A DNA stretch of 47,351 nucleotides from positions 80,558-127,908 of the forward strand of contig JAQBRI010000006.1 of assembly GCA_028286585.1 (NCBI GenBank), read 5' to 3'. The notes below the pieces were generated by a model. That model saw only the letters and a program-made list of their open reading frames with translations, made no database searches and had not been told where the DNA came from. Shown one piece after another: positions 34,198-42,476 of this stretch. This stretch comes from Candidatus Kaiserbacteria bacterium (GTDB taxonomy: Bacteria > Patescibacteriota > Minisyncoccia > Phycocordibacterales > UBA2100). The translations under genes and the position numbers were made by a program. Position 1 is the stretch's first letter; every line of letters starts with the position of its first letter.

Positions 34198-35871
34198 TTA
34201 CATTTTGTTTGGTGCAGGAATTCCCAACAGATACAAACATCGTTCGAGGGTTTTTGCAGTGGCAGCAACTATTGCAACTTTATGCGGCGCCGCTGGAGTT
34301 TCGTCGAGCACCTGCACTTGTGCATACCAACTATTAAATTCGGCTGCAAGTAACAGTGCATAGTTTGCAATCGTATGAGGTGCGAGATTTTCGACTGTAC
34401 GTTCTGTTATTTCAGGAAATCGATATATAAATCGCGTCAGATGGATTGGTGCCTCGGACTCGTCGAGCTTTGCCACTACCCCGCTTTCGCCAGCCTTTGT
34501 AAGAATTGCGCATGCACGCGCATACGCATATTGAATATATGGTCCCGAGTCTCCTTCGAGAGAGAGCGCCTTTTCACGATCAAAGATAATATCCTTACCA
34601 TTAGCCTGTCGGAGAATCTGATATTTAATAGCACCCACTGCGACTTGTTGCGCCAAAATAGCTGGATCATCTGCTCTGCTTTCGCTTGCGCGTTCGCGTG
34701 CCGCCTCGGCCAAAGCTATAAGCAAAGATTCTCCGGTAATTACATCCCCTGTGCGGGATGACATTTTGCCCGTGGGTAGTCGCAAAAAACCATGCGGAAC
34801 ATGCAACAGTTTCTCAGCAATCTCAGGAAATACAATTTCCATCGCTTTTTTAAGTACTTTAAAATATTCGGCGATTTCGTTTGCGGTAACCACAATAAAC
34901 TGATCACTTTCAGGATACAGATCCTGTTTCAATTTGGTAACTCCCAACTCTTTTGCTTCGTATGTCGGCAATCCCTGACTATTGATAAATACGCGCGTAT
35001 GAAGTCCGTATTCTTCGCCCTTAAATATGCGAGCACCATCTGATTCTACAAAGGTTTGAGGATGCGCAAGTACAATTTCCTTACCTACTGGAGCCGCTTC
35101 GCTTTCAAAAAAGTAATGATCAAATGTTGTTCCGAGCATCGTATAAATTTTTTCGAAGGCAGCGAGAGACTCTTTGCGTCCAGTGTCATAGAGATTGTTT
35201 ATTCCCTCGTCAGAGCGGTCGTACAGTTTTTTGTTTATCGTATCTATTTCACTTTTTGCATCTGTATTTTCCTTATACGCAGTTGCGCCATGCGCGTACG
35301 CGCGACCAAATTCGTCAGCGGATTCTGGATGAATTCCCAGCTGCTGTATTCCCCAAATTGCACACGCAACATGTACACCAAGATCTCCTTGGTAATTCGC
35401 TCGAGTGACATGTGCACCAGCGTTTTCGATAATTCTCGAGAGAGATTCACCGATTGCGTTACTCATTAAGTGTCCGATGTGAAATGCCTTGAAAGGATTT
35501 GGATCTGTATATTCGATGAGAACATTCTTTCCTTTTTGATATACATTTACGCCCCAGTTCTCATATGAGAGAGCAGTTAAAAGTGTGTGTGCAACTGCAT
35601 TTGCCGAAAGCGTGAAGTTAATGAATCCCGGGCCTGCAACCTCGATTTTGGAAACACCTTCTATCGTACCGAGCGCAGTAACAATGTCGTCAGCCAATGC
35701 TTTTGGCGCTTTACCCGTTTGTTTTGCATATTGCAGAGCAATACCTGTCGCATAATCTCCATGCGACATGTCTGCCGGATGATCGAGCTGAATGGAATTT
35801 TTATCGACAACGACTCCATGAGCACCGAGCGCTTGAGACAGAGCTTGCTGGAGAGTTTGTACTATATTCAT
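34198..35871 (-). CDS. argS: Arginyl-tRNA synthetase (557 aa)
   Basis: Class I synthetase. An N-terminal additional domain (residues 1-100), HIGH motif in FKAFHIGHLMSNAIGESLSR, GRMSSRTG-equivalent at GKMSSRTGDVITGESLL in place of KMSKS, and the C-terminal DALR anticodon-binding domain ending CLYLLGIPAPNKM. The start at 35871 lies six bases after TAGAAT, so it is a leaderless candidate. The DUF1653 gene follows by 3 bases. Confidence 0.97.
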   Translation of the reverse strand: MNIVQTLQQALSQALGAHGVVVDKNSIQLDHPADMSHGDYATGIALQYAKQTGKAPKALADDIVTALGTIEGVSKIEVAGPGFINFTLSANAVAHTLLTALSYENWGVNVYQKGKNVLIEYTDPNPFKAFHIGHLMSNAIGESLSRIIENAGAHVTRANYQGDLGVHVACAIWGIQQLGIHPESADEFGRAYAHGATAYKENTDAKSEIDTINKKLYDRSDEGINNLYDTGRKESLAAFEKIYTMLGTTFDHYFFESEAAPVGKEIVLAHPQTFVESDGARIFKGEEYGLHTRVFINSQGLPTYEAKELGVTKLKQDLYPESDQFIVVTANEIAEYFKVLKKAMEIVFPEIAEKLLHVPHGFLRLPTGKMSSRTGDVITGESLLIALAEAARERASESRADDPAILAQQVAVGAIKYQILRQANGKDIIFDREKALSLEGDSGPYIQYAYARACAILTKAGESGVVAKLDESEAPIHLTRFIYRFPEITERTVENLAPHTIANYALLLAAEFNSWYAQVQVLDETPAAPHKVAIVAATAKTLERCLYLLGIPAPNKM

Positions 35872-35911
35872 TGCCCCATTCTATCCCGTCCCCAGTAATT
35901 ATGAAAATATG

Positions 35912-35939
35912 TTGAATGATCAAAAAATCGTGGTATTGT
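35912..35939 (+). promoter_or_regulatory. Extended -10 promoter for the 35980 gene
   Basis: TTGAAT (35912-35917), a 16-base spacer ending TGG, and TATTGT (35934-35939). The layout is the same as for the promoters of the orphan genes at 4258 and 7322. Confidence 0.7.
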
Positions 35940-35979
35940 ATTGCGCAGGGCAGAACTGCCCCAACGAGGGAGGATACAG

Positions 35980-36252
35980 ATGACGATGCGGGAAACGAAC
36001 TCACCGACCAAGGTGGCAAACTTCGCTCGGTTCGACCCGAAAAACCATTCCGGTTCCGAAAACTACGGGACTCGATCGCGACATATCGATGCTCGCGAAA
36101 CTTACGAGAAGTTCGCTGTGAAAATTTCTGTGTCTGAGCGGCGTCACATCGAATATGCTGGTCAACTGCCAGTTGGCGCCAGAGACGATTTGCGCGAGGC
36201 GCACCGGCTTTGGCAAGAGGTCCTCGCAGCCTGGGATATGAACAATCCCTGA
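35980..36252 (+). CDS. Orphan G+C-rich small protein of unknown function (90 aa)
   Basis: Highly charged, soluble protein with no recognised family: NSPTKVANFARFDPKNHSG, then a predicted helix-rich half (DARETYEKFAVKISVSERRH, DDLREAHRLWQEVLAAWDM). The start at 35980 follows GGAGGA by 5 bases, one of the best Shine-Dalgarno sites in the window; the open frame continues upstream to 35941 but only through leader. It is flanked by its own promoter and a terminator, and lies on the plus strand inside a long minus-strand region. Codons are visibly G+C-richer than argS or rplK next to it. Confidence 0.75.
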   Translation: MTMRETNSPTKVANFARFDPKNHSGSENYGTRSRHIDARETYEKFAVKISVSERRHIEYAGQLPVGARDDLREAHRLWQEVLAAWDMNNP

Positions 36253-36274
36253 TCATTGAGCTCACAAGCTCACA

Positions 36275-36318
36275 AAAAAAAGACGCCCGGAATATAATTC
36301 CCGGACGTCTTCTCTTTT
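36275..36318. terminator. Bidirectional terminator between 35980 and rplK
   Basis: AGACGCCCGGAAT pairs with ATTCCCGGACGTCT, with one mismatch and one bulge; A8 lies on one side and a T-rich run on the other. It ends both the orphan gene and the secE-nusG-rplK operon. Confidence 0.8.
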
Positions 36319-36329
36319 TATATTTTCAA

Positions 36330-36755
36330 CTATTTTTCGATATCGACTCCCATAGATCGTGCAGTCCCCGCCATAATCTTCATTGCATGCTCGATATCAT
36401 TAGCGTTAAGATCTTCCATCTTTTCTTCACTAATTTCACGAAGCTGTGCCTGAGTAAGCTTTCCAATCTTTTGAACCTGAGGTTTTGGTGAACCCTTGTC
36501 TACTCCGACAGCCTTGAGTACGAGTCGTGAAGCTGGTGGCTTTTTGACCACAAAGTCGAACGTACGATCACTGTATACATTCATAACCACAGGCAAGATA
36601 GAGCCCATGAGTGGTCGTGTACGATCGTTGAACTGTTTGACGAATTCAGCTATGTTAACTCCTGCCGGACCAAGCGCAGTACCTACTGGTGGAGCTGGTG
36701 TTGCTGCACCTGCCGCGATCTGAAGTTTGATGATTTTTGTAATTGCTTTTGCCAT
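36330..36755 (-). CDS. rplK: Ribosomal protein uL11 (141 aa)
   Basis: Binds 23S helix 43/44 at the GTPase centre. Clear signatures: [47 protein letters not shown] and the C-terminal end [20 protein letters not shown]. Third gene of secE-nusG-rplK. It is followed directly by a terminator, so rplA is not in this operon. Confidence 0.97.
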   Translation of the reverse strand: MAKAITKIIKLQIAAGAATPAPPVGTALGPAGVNIAEFVKQFNDRTRPLMGSILPVVMNVYSDRTFDFVVKKPPASRLVLKAVGVDKGSPKPQVQKIGKLTQAQLREISEEKMEDLNANDIEHAMKIMAGTARSMGVDIEK

Positions 36756-36771
36756 ATATGTACTTTAATTA

Positions 36772-37317
36772 TTAAATTCGCTGAATCTGATCTGCCTCGA
36801 GTTCGACTGGAGTTTCGCGACCGAACATAGGAACCAATACTTTAACCTTTCCTCGCTCTTCGTCAATCTCCCCAACCTTGCCTTCGAGATCCTTAAATGG
36901 TCCGTCGATAATACTAACAGCATCACCAACAGCAAGATCGATTGCGTGCCGCACAGTGTCGCCCGCGTTTCTTCGGAGGATTTGATCGACTTCACTTTCC
37001 TCGAGCGGAACTGCCTGGTTTGCTGTGCCAACGAAACCGGTTACTTGCTGTGTATTACGCACCACACTCCATGCCTCGTCTGTTGCGATCATTTCAACAA
37101 GAACGTATCCAGGGAAAGTCTTTTCGCGAATTTCGGTCTTACGACCGTTCTTGATCTTGATTTTCTTTTCGATCGGCACCACAACATTAAAAATATTGTT
37201 TTGCATACCAAATGACTCAACGCGCTGCTTGAGGTTGCGCGCTACAGCATCCTCATATCCTGAGTATGTGTGTACCGCGTACCATCGTCGATCATCTCCG
37301 TGTGTTTGTCGTGCCAT
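36772..37317 (-). CDS. nusG: Transcription factor NusG (181 aa)
   Basis: Couples RNA polymerase to ribosome and Rho. The N-terminal NGN domain (RRWYAVHTYSGYEDAVARNL, EKTFPGYVLVEM, VRNTQQVTGFVG) and the C-terminal KOW domain (VGDAVSIIDGPFKDLEGKV) are complete and of normal length. It lies 4 bases after secE, 16 bases before rplK. Confidence 0.97.
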   Translation of the reverse strand: MARQTHGDDRRWYAVHTYSGYEDAVARNLKQRVESFGMQNNIFNVVVPIEKKIKIKNGRKTEIREKTFPGYVLVEMIATDEAWSVVRNTQQVTGFVGTANQAVPLEESEVDQILRRNAGDTVRHAIDLAVGDAVSIIDGPFKDLEGKVGEIDEERGKVKVLVPMFGRETPVELEADQIQRI

Positions 37318-37321
37318 ACAA

Positions 37322-37621
37322 TTATTTGGTGGTTGATGTTGCTGGAGTAATAGTAAAATTTGGTTCGGTTGTTGATGCTGATTGTACTGGGTTTGTTGTT
37401 GTCGAAATTACCTGTGAAGAAGGTGCTGTATTTGTCGTAACTGCTACTAGTCGAGTAAGTGCAGTTGTAAAAAGAAAATCAAAGAAGCCAAGATACACCG
37501 CAATACCCACAGATAGAAGAGCCACAAATATCGTGTACACGATTGTCTGTGTTTGAGTTGGCCACGAGACATGCTCGAGCTCTGTGCGAGTTTCTCTTAG
37601 ATATTGAAAAATTGGTGACAT
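37322..37621 (-). CDS. secE: Preprotein translocase subunit SecE with extended tail (99 aa)
   Basis: Single-helix SecE: the amphipathic ETRTELEHVSWPTQTQTIVY and the membrane segment TIFVALLSVGIAVYLGFFDF are typical. The 35-residue C-terminal Ser/Thr-rich extension beyond the helix is unusual; minimal SecE ends after the membrane segment. Identity is supported by the secE-nusG-rplK order. Confidence 0.9.
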   Translation of the reverse strand: MSPIFQYLRETRTELEHVSWPTQTQTIVYTIFVALLSVGIAVYLGFFDFLFTTALTRLVAVTTNTAPSSQVISTTTNPVQSASTTEPNFTITPATSTTK

Positions 37622-37646
37622 ATCGTGCTTCTGCTATGTTTTTTGC

Positions 37647-37676
37647 ATTTTAAAAACCCCTCCCGGGGCTTGTCAA
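37647..37676 (-). promoter_or_regulatory. Promoter of secE-nusG-rplK
   Basis: TTGACA (37671-37676), an 18-base spacer holding a CCCC/GGGG hairpin, and TAAAAT (37647-37652). The expected start is about 20 bases before secE. Confidence 0.6.
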
Positions 37677-37713
37677 TATAGTATCAGAGGTGGAAGAAAT
37701 GTCAATCAACCTC

Positions 37714-38007
37714 TTAACTCAAAACCTGCACTACCTTGAGGGCCTTTTTACCCTGTGGAGTCTTCGCAATATAGTACAATTTTTCCCTTCCGTCTCGGCC
37801 ATTTTCGACAACGCCGCCACGAAACAATGCTCCGAGCATGTGACTTGTAGCCGATGGGCTCATGTCGATACTTTCCGCAATATGTCTGACAGAGAGCGGG
37901 ACGCGTGATTGAGAAAGCATATCAATCACGCGTACCCGCGTCTGATCTGACAAGAGATCACAGATAGTTGCCATCTCGGCAATTTTTGCGCGAGAAAGCT
38001 TACCCAT
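37714..38007 (-). CDS. ArsR-type winged-helix repressor (97 aa)
   Basis: Complete ArsR/SmtB-like fold: CDLLSDQTRVRVIDML, then the recognition helix around ESIDMSPSATSHMLGALFRGG and the wing ENGRDGREKLYYIAK. No metal-binding cysteine pair is present, so the sensed signal is unlikely to be a metal of the ArsR kind. It begins two bases after the SIMPL-domain gene and is probably co-transcribed with it and the gene at 38860. Confidence 0.85.
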   Translation of the reverse strand: MGKLSRAKIAEMATICDLLSDQTRVRVIDMLSQSRVPLSVRHIAESIDMSPSATSHMLGALFRGGVVENGRDGREKLYYIAKTPQGKKALKVVQVLS

Positions 38008-38009
38008 AC

Positions 38010-38831
38010 TTATTTTATTTCGTAAGTAATCGAGACGTTTGAAGTATATTTATTTTCTCCTGTTGGCACTGCTGGAGCGACGGCTGCTTCTGGAGCCATT
38101 GCGCCCGATGACATTGTCTTATCCATGTATGAGATTGGCCGTGGCTGATTACCATCTTCACTAAATCCAACCACACGCACAATAGATACACCTAACTGAC
38201 TAGCGAGCGCATCTGCTTTTGTCTTTGCGTTTGCAATAGCCTTTTCACGAGCTTGCGACTGCAACGCGGTCTCATCATCAACGGTAAATGTAAGTCCTGA
38301 TACGTATGATGGATTACGAGATCCGATGCCGGCGAGTATATCCCCTGCCTTTGTTGTATCTCGTACCTTTACAGTCACGCTTTGCGATACTTCGTAGCCA
38401 ACGAGAACCTGCTTGCCCGGTGGACAGTATGTTCCGTTTTGCACGCAGACTCCGCCCGTATATTCATAGTTAGGAGTAACACTATAATCTGTTGTTTGAA
38501 TATCCTTATCATCGATTTTTTGATCCTTAAGGTACGCAATGATGTCATTTGTTTTTTTCGTTGCCTGGGTTTGGGCAGTTGCAACATCCTTGGCCTTTTC
38601 GTCTACCGTATATGAGAACGATGCGATTGTTGGTACTGCGGTTACGTCACCCGTACCTGAAACCACAATGGTATTGGTTGCCGTAACTCCAGAGCCAATG
38701 TATTTGCCGCTACGAAATTCATTAACAGTAAGCATAAGGAGATAGAGTCCGAGAGCCGCAAAAGCGAGCGCTACCATTGGACGAACGTATCGTGTTGCGA
38801 AAGTTATTTTATCTGCTGTTTCTGGGTTCAT
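38010..38831 (-). CDS. SIMPL-domain (DUF541) membrane protein (273 aa)
   Basis: One N-terminal membrane helix (VRPMVALAFAALGLYLLML, residues about 15-35), then an extracytoplasmic SIMPL/YggE-like domain (about 48-240): TIVVSGTGDVTAVPTIASF, IDDKDIQTTDYSVTPNYEY, GYEVSQSVTVKVRDTTKAGD, AREKAIANAKTKADALASQLG. Family members are tied to oxidative-stress tolerance or surface functions, mostly by inference. A CXnC pair (residues about 129 and 136, inserted in a loop) is a local extra. Translated with the downstream ArsR gene. Confidence 0.85.
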   Translation of the reverse strand: MNPETADKITFATRYVRPMVALAFAALGLYLLMLTVNEFRSGKYIGSGVTATNTIVVSGTGDVTAVPTIASFSYTVDEKAKDVATAQTQATKKTNDIIAYLKDQKIDDKDIQTTDYSVTPNYEYTGGVCVQNGTYCPPGKQVLVGYEVSQSVTVKVRDTTKAGDILAGIGSRNPSYVSGLTFTVDDETALQSQAREKAIANAKTKADALASQLGVSIVRVVGFSEDGNQPRPISYMDKTMSSGAMAPEAAVAPAVPTGENKYTSNVSITYEIK

Positions 38832-38859
38832 ATAGTATTTAATTAGTATTTAATAATAA

Positions 38860-39141
38860 TTACTGCAGCAAACTCTTAAGTTGATTTGCATAATCAGTCG
38901 CACTTTGCATACTTGCCGGCGGAGCTGTCTGACTTGGCGCATCTCCTGCGGATCCAATTGAACCATATGAGGATAGAAATGATGGAATAACAAATATCAA
39001 TCCGATCAATGGTAATACAAACATTGCCACCGTCACAACGCCAGTCCATATGAATATGGTGTAAAGGCGTTTAGTGTACTTGTGTATCTCATTGATCTTC
39101 TCTTCGAGCAATGAGAGCCGCAGCGCTGTTTCTGGATCCAT
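38860..39141 (-). CDS. Small membrane protein (93 aa)
   Basis: An amphipathic N-terminal helix (ALRLSLLEEKINEIHKYTKR, possible coiled coil) and one or two membrane passes (TIFIWTGVVTVAMFVLPLIG and LIFVIPSFLSSYG), followed by a Pro/Ser/Ala tail. The family is not recognised. TACGAT lies 7 bases before the ATG at 39141, so it is another near-leaderless start. It leads the three-gene set with the SIMPL and ArsR genes. Confidence 0.65.
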   Translation of the reverse strand: MDPETALRLSLLEEKINEIHKYTKRLYTIFIWTGVVTVAMFVLPLIGLIFVIPSFLSSYGSIGSAGDAPSQTAPPASMQSATDYANQLKSLLQ

Positions 39142-39207
39142 GCACTTAATCGTATCATATAAATACGGGTCGCGGATGTGGAAATGTTATACTAGACTGA
39201 ACATAAT

Positions 39208-39789
39208 ATGGATATTCACGCAATCTTAGCGTTTGTCGATTCATCTAAATACATCCTGCTTTTTCTTGGCTGCTTCTTTGAAGGGACAGGTGCGATGTTG
39301 CTTGGAGGTATTCTCTGGCAGCTTGGTATTGTGCAATTTGCACCCATGTACCTCACGCTTATCGCTGCAGACCTTCTGGCCGACACGTGTTGGTATTTGG
39401 TTGGCTATTATGGTGCTCGATCTTTTATAAATAAATGGGGGCACTATATTGGACTTACACCCGAAAACGTAAGCAAAGTAGAACATCGCTTTCACACATA
39501 TCATGTCTGGATTCTTACAATCTCCAAACTCTCGATGGGTTTTGGGCTTGCGGTTGTAACTCTTACCGTTGCCGGCATGATGCGAATGTCGTATATCCGA
39601 TTTTTAATAATCAATGCCCTTGGAAGCATTGTTTGGATACTCGCAATGGTGATGGTGGGATATTATTTTGGTGATGTTCTTACACTTATTCCTCATCAGT
39701 ATCAGATTGGTTTTGCGGTTATAGTTTTTGCGCTCGCACTCGGAGGTCTGGGCTATTTGAGCAAGCGCATGGCAAAGGCTGACTGGTAA
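39208..39789 (+). CDS. DedA/SNARE-associated family membrane protein (193 aa)
   Basis: Polytopic DedA-family protein (PF09335), probably a lipid scramblase/flippase: FFEGTGAMLLGGILWQLG corresponds to the E.....P.E motif region, and KLSMGFGLAVVTLTVAGMMRMSYIRF to the conserved F.R.......AG..M segment, though the usual arginine is replaced by Lys. Four to five hydrophobic segments. It has TATACT (39188-39193) as -10, and the GT2 gene follows after four bases. Confidence 0.85.
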   Translation: MDIHAILAFVDSSKYILLFLGCFFEGTGAMLLGGILWQLGIVQFAPMYLTLIAADLLADTCWYLVGYYGARSFINKWGHYIGLTPENVSKVEHRFHTYHVWILTISKLSMGFGLAVVTLTVAGMMRMSYIRFLIINALGSIVWILAMVMVGYYFGDVLTLIPHQYQIGFAVIVFALALGGLGYLSKRMAKADW

Positions 39790-39793
39790 ATAT

Positions 39794-40507
39794 ATGCTGT
39801 CGATCATCATTCCCGCGCGGCAAGAAGAGGAAGCTATTCAAGCAACTATTCAGCAGTTTGATGCGCTCACTATTCCCCACGAAGTGATAGTGTCCGATGG
39901 CAAAAGTATTGATAGTACCGTTGATGTCGCACGTAAATATGCCGACGTTGTCATTACTTTTGAGGGAGAGCGTCACACCGCCGCAAGAGGGCGAAACGAT
40001 GGGGCCCGCGCATCGCACGGCGACATACTTGCCTTTATTGATGCAGACGTGCATATTCTAAATCCAAACGTCTTTTTCACGCATGCACTAAGACATTTTG
40101 AAAATCCAAACGTTGTTGCTGTTACATGCTACCAACAAGCACTACCAGAAATCGAGCGTACGAGCGACCGAATCTCTTTTTGGATCCTTAATTCGCTTGT
40201 GAATTTTATGAATACTGTTTTGCATACGGGCGAAGCGAGCGGAAAATGCATGATTGTGCGCAAAAGTGCATTTGAAGGAATCGGCGGATTTCGCGACGAC
40301 TTGGTAACGCGTGAGGATGCTGATTTATTTTTGCGATTATCAAAAATTGGTAAGACTGTTTGTGATTCAAAACTTACGGTATTTCATGGCGCACGCCGCG
40401 CACACACACTGGGGTGGCCTTACCTGTGGACGCTGTGGCTTATCAATACACTAGCCGTCGCCATTTCAGGCACTGCCCTTTCCAAAGACTGGACACCCGT
40501 GCGCTAG
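39794..40507 (+). CDS. Glycosyltransferase family 2 (237 aa)
   Basis: GT-A fold: LSIIIPARQEEEAIQATIQQ, then VIVSDGKSIDSTVDVA, the ARGRNDGARASHGDILAFID stretch with DAD as metal-binding triad, and LVTREDADLFLRL as the ED acceptor-side motif. One hydrophobic C-terminal segment suggests membrane association. It adds a sugar to a lipid or polymer; the acceptor is unknown. It is directly downstream of DedA, suggesting envelope lipid work. Confidence 0.88.
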   Translation: MLSIIIPARQEEEAIQATIQQFDALTIPHEVIVSDGKSIDSTVDVARKYADVVITFEGERHTAARGRNDGARASHGDILAFIDADVHILNPNVFFTHALRHFENPNVVAVTCYQQALPEIERTSDRISFWILNSLVNFMNTVLHTGEASGKCMIVRKSAFEGIGGFRDDLVTREDADLFLRLSKIGKTVCDSKLTVFHGARRAHTLGWPYLWTLWLINTLAVAISGTALSKDWTPVR

Positions 40508-40578
40508 TGTTTTCTTGTACACGTGCTATAAACACGGCAGTTGGCCCGTTGTGGGCGGCACACACGTAGGAGCGATTA

Positions 40579-41190
40579 ATGTCGATTCAAGTATGGATTG
40601 GACTGCTGTGCTTCGCAGGCCTCGGTACATTTATGTATATCGGGCAGATCAACCCGGCAGAAAAAGATGGCTGGCTGTTCGATTCGCAAGCGAGACACCT
40701 TTCCGAAATTAAAGATGGTAAGTTCTTTACCCTCGAGAGACATGCGGGTATTTGGAGCGACTTTTTGTTGCTGAACCCGACCTTCTCTTACGTCGTCTCG
40801 ATGCACCCCGAAATAGGAAGTGCCCAGCTGTTTGTGATCGTATTGCTGATCACGACGATGGCGACGTTTTTCATCGTCCGAATCTGGATTGCAGACCCAG
40901 TGCCTTCGGCCTACACACGCGACGGAAAACCAACACTGCCTGCCATGGGGCACGCATTGTATATGCCTCCCGTATTATCAGTGTTTGTAATGTATTACCT
41001 CTCGGCGGAACCAAAGAACAAGCTCGAGGTTACAATAATTACGTTTGTGCTTATGGTTCATTGGGCCATCGGACTCTGCCAGCCACCGCTTGTAGTACAC
41101 GGAACGATTCATACGCAGGCAAAAATATTAAGCCTGGCTGGAATAATTGTTTTTGTAGCAGTTGGTACAATAAAAATTATAGTTTCTTGA
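40579..41190 (+). CDS. Orphan polytopic membrane protein of unknown function (203 aa)
   Basis: About five hydrophobic segments (residues about 4-22, 83-103, 130-145, 150-170 and 180-200), with a soluble loop (about 25-75). The family is not recognised. AGGAG lies 6 bases before the ATG. The promoter has an extended -10 (TGC TATAAA near 40524-40532), and the gene has a private terminator at 41205-41236. It belongs with the other isolated, Shine-Dalgarno-led orphan genes; composition in the first half is somewhat richer in G+C. Confidence 0.7.
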   Translation: MSIQVWIGLLCFAGLGTFMYIGQINPAEKDGWLFDSQARHLSEIKDGKFFTLERHAGIWSDFLLLNPTFSYVVSMHPEIGSAQLFVIVLLITTMATFFIVRIWIADPVPSAYTRDGKPTLPAMGHALYMPPVLSVFVMYYLSAEPKNKLEVTIITFVLMVHWAIGLCQPPLVVHGTIHTQAKILSLAGIIVFVAVGTIKIIVS

Positions 41191-41204
41191 AGGTTGTTTT
41201 TTCT

Positions 41205-41236
41205 TGGACGTTGCCAGTGGGCAGCGTCCATTTTTT
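41205..41236 (+). terminator. Terminator of the 40579 gene
   Basis: TGGACGTTGCC/GGCAGCGTCCA, 11 bp with one G-T, loop AGTG, then T6. Confidence 0.92.
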
Positions 41237-41238
41237 AT

Positions 41239-41694
41239 TTATACAAGAGGTGCTAAGAGATACGTAATCACACCAACAGCAGTAAGAATGTAGTAATCTC
41301 GCGGAGCGATGATCCACCAATTCTTTTCGTGCCACCATATTTTTTCTCGCTTAAAATTATGAATACCAAACGCCGGATTAAGCAAAAACCACAAAAAGTC
41401 TTCGACTACCGAAAAAAAACAAAAGAATGAAACTATCTGCAGTTCGACATACCAACTTGGCGGAGTGAATACATAGACCACGTGGAACATGGAAAGCAAA
41501 AAAATCACGAGCCACACATGATACCCAGTAAGCGGGCGCTCGCTAAAAAGAACCTTGTTTATCCAGCTGGTATTGGACATATGCCACGCAGGCAACAACT
41601 CTGCCCAACCGTGAGCTCCTTCGATTTGGATCTCGAGCTTGGCCAAACAATAGGCGCTCCACAAGAGAGCAAGCGTAAATAGAGCCAAATGCAT
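41239..41694 (-). CDS. Membrane protein of unknown function (151 aa)
   Basis: Four hydrophobic segments (residues about 1-18, 57-75, 82-105, 132-150), with many tryptophans and a HEKNWWIIAPRDYY motif in the last loop. The family is not recognised. Start ATG 41694 is preferred to a TTG at 41709, because TACAAT (41700-41705) overlaps that TTG and lies five bases before the ATG. It is divergent from the glycosyltransferase at 41736. Confidence 0.7.
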   Translation of the reverse strand: MHLALFTLALLWSAYCLAKLEIQIEGAHGWAELLPAWHMSNTSWINKVLFSERPLTGYHVWLVIFLLSMFHVVYVFTPPSWYVELQIVSFFCFFSVVEDFLWFLLNPAFGIHNFKREKIWWHEKNWWIIAPRDYYILTAVGVITYLLAPLV

Positions 41695-41699
41695 ACCAT

Positions 41700-41729
41700 A
41701 TTGTAACAAACTTATTGGACGGGTATACT
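41700..41729. promoter_or_regulatory. Overlapping divergent promoters
   Basis: On the plus strand TTGTAA (41701-41706), 17-base spacer and TATACT (41724-41729), six bases before GTG 41736. On the minus strand TACAAT (41700-41705), five bases before ATG 41694. The two occupy the same 30 bases, so RNA polymerase can serve only one at a time. Confidence 0.6.
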
Positions 41730-41735
41730 AAACTC

Positions 41736-42476
41736 GTGGACATAAGTTTCGTTATCCCTGCCTACAACGAAGAACTCCGAATCGGAAAGTGTCTCGAATC
41801 CGTACAAGCAGAAATAGCTCGTTATTCATACGATACCGAGATCATTGTGGTCAATAACGCATCAACCGATCGCACTGCAGAAATTGCAGGATCATTTCCT
41901 AGTGTACGCGTTGTAACAGAAGACCGGAAAGGCCTTACACGCGCACGACAAGCCGGCTTTGTCGCTTCTTCTGGCACTCTCGTGGCAAACATTGATTCCG
42001 ATACCATGGTGCCCGAAGGCTGGCTCAAAACGGTAATCGATGCTTTTAAACAAGATGAGAAACTGGTTGTACTATCCGGACCATATATTTATTACGACGC
42101 CCCGCTCATGTATTCAATCTGGATACAGTGCTTTTATGCATTCACCTACATTGCCTACCTATGCACGCGCTTTGTACTGAGAATTGGCTCAGTCGTACAA
42201 GGCGGAAATTTTGTAGTGAGGCGATCTGCACTTGAGGCAATTGGTGGATTTGATACTTCAATTGCATTTTATGGTGAGGATACCGATATTGCCCGCAGAC
42301 TACACAAAGTAGGAAAGGTTAGGTGGACATATTCACTTCCCATGTACACAACAGCGCGACGTCTCGCACATGAAGGGCTTGTTACCACAGGTTGGCGATA
42401 CGCACTTAATTTTGTATGGACTACACTTACCGGAAAGCCGTATACAGAAACCTACGCGGATATTCGAACTAATTAA
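41736..42476 (+). CDS. Glycosyltransferase family 2, GTG start (246 aa)
   Basis: GT-A fold: VDISFVIPAYNEELRIGKCL, EIIVVNNASTDRTAEIA, the DSD metal motif in TLVANIDSDTMVPEGW, and SIAFYGEDTDIARRL as the ED motif. One hydrophobic segment in the middle and one near the C terminus suggest membrane association. GTG 41736 is taken as start because TATACT lies six bases before it. Its last codons overlap the stop of the converging PAP2-like gene. Confidence 0.87.
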   Translation: MDISFVIPAYNEELRIGKCLESVQAEIARYSYDTEIIVVNNASTDRTAEIAGSFPSVRVVTEDRKGLTRARQAGFVASSGTLVANIDSDTMVPEGWLKTVIDAFKQDEKLVVLSGPYIYYDAPLMYSIWIQCFYAFTYIAYLCTRFVLRIGSVVQGGNFVVRRSALEAIGGFDTSIAFYGEDTDIARRLHKVGKVRWTYSLPMYTTARRLAHEGLVTTGWRYALNFVWTTLTGKPYTETYADIRTN

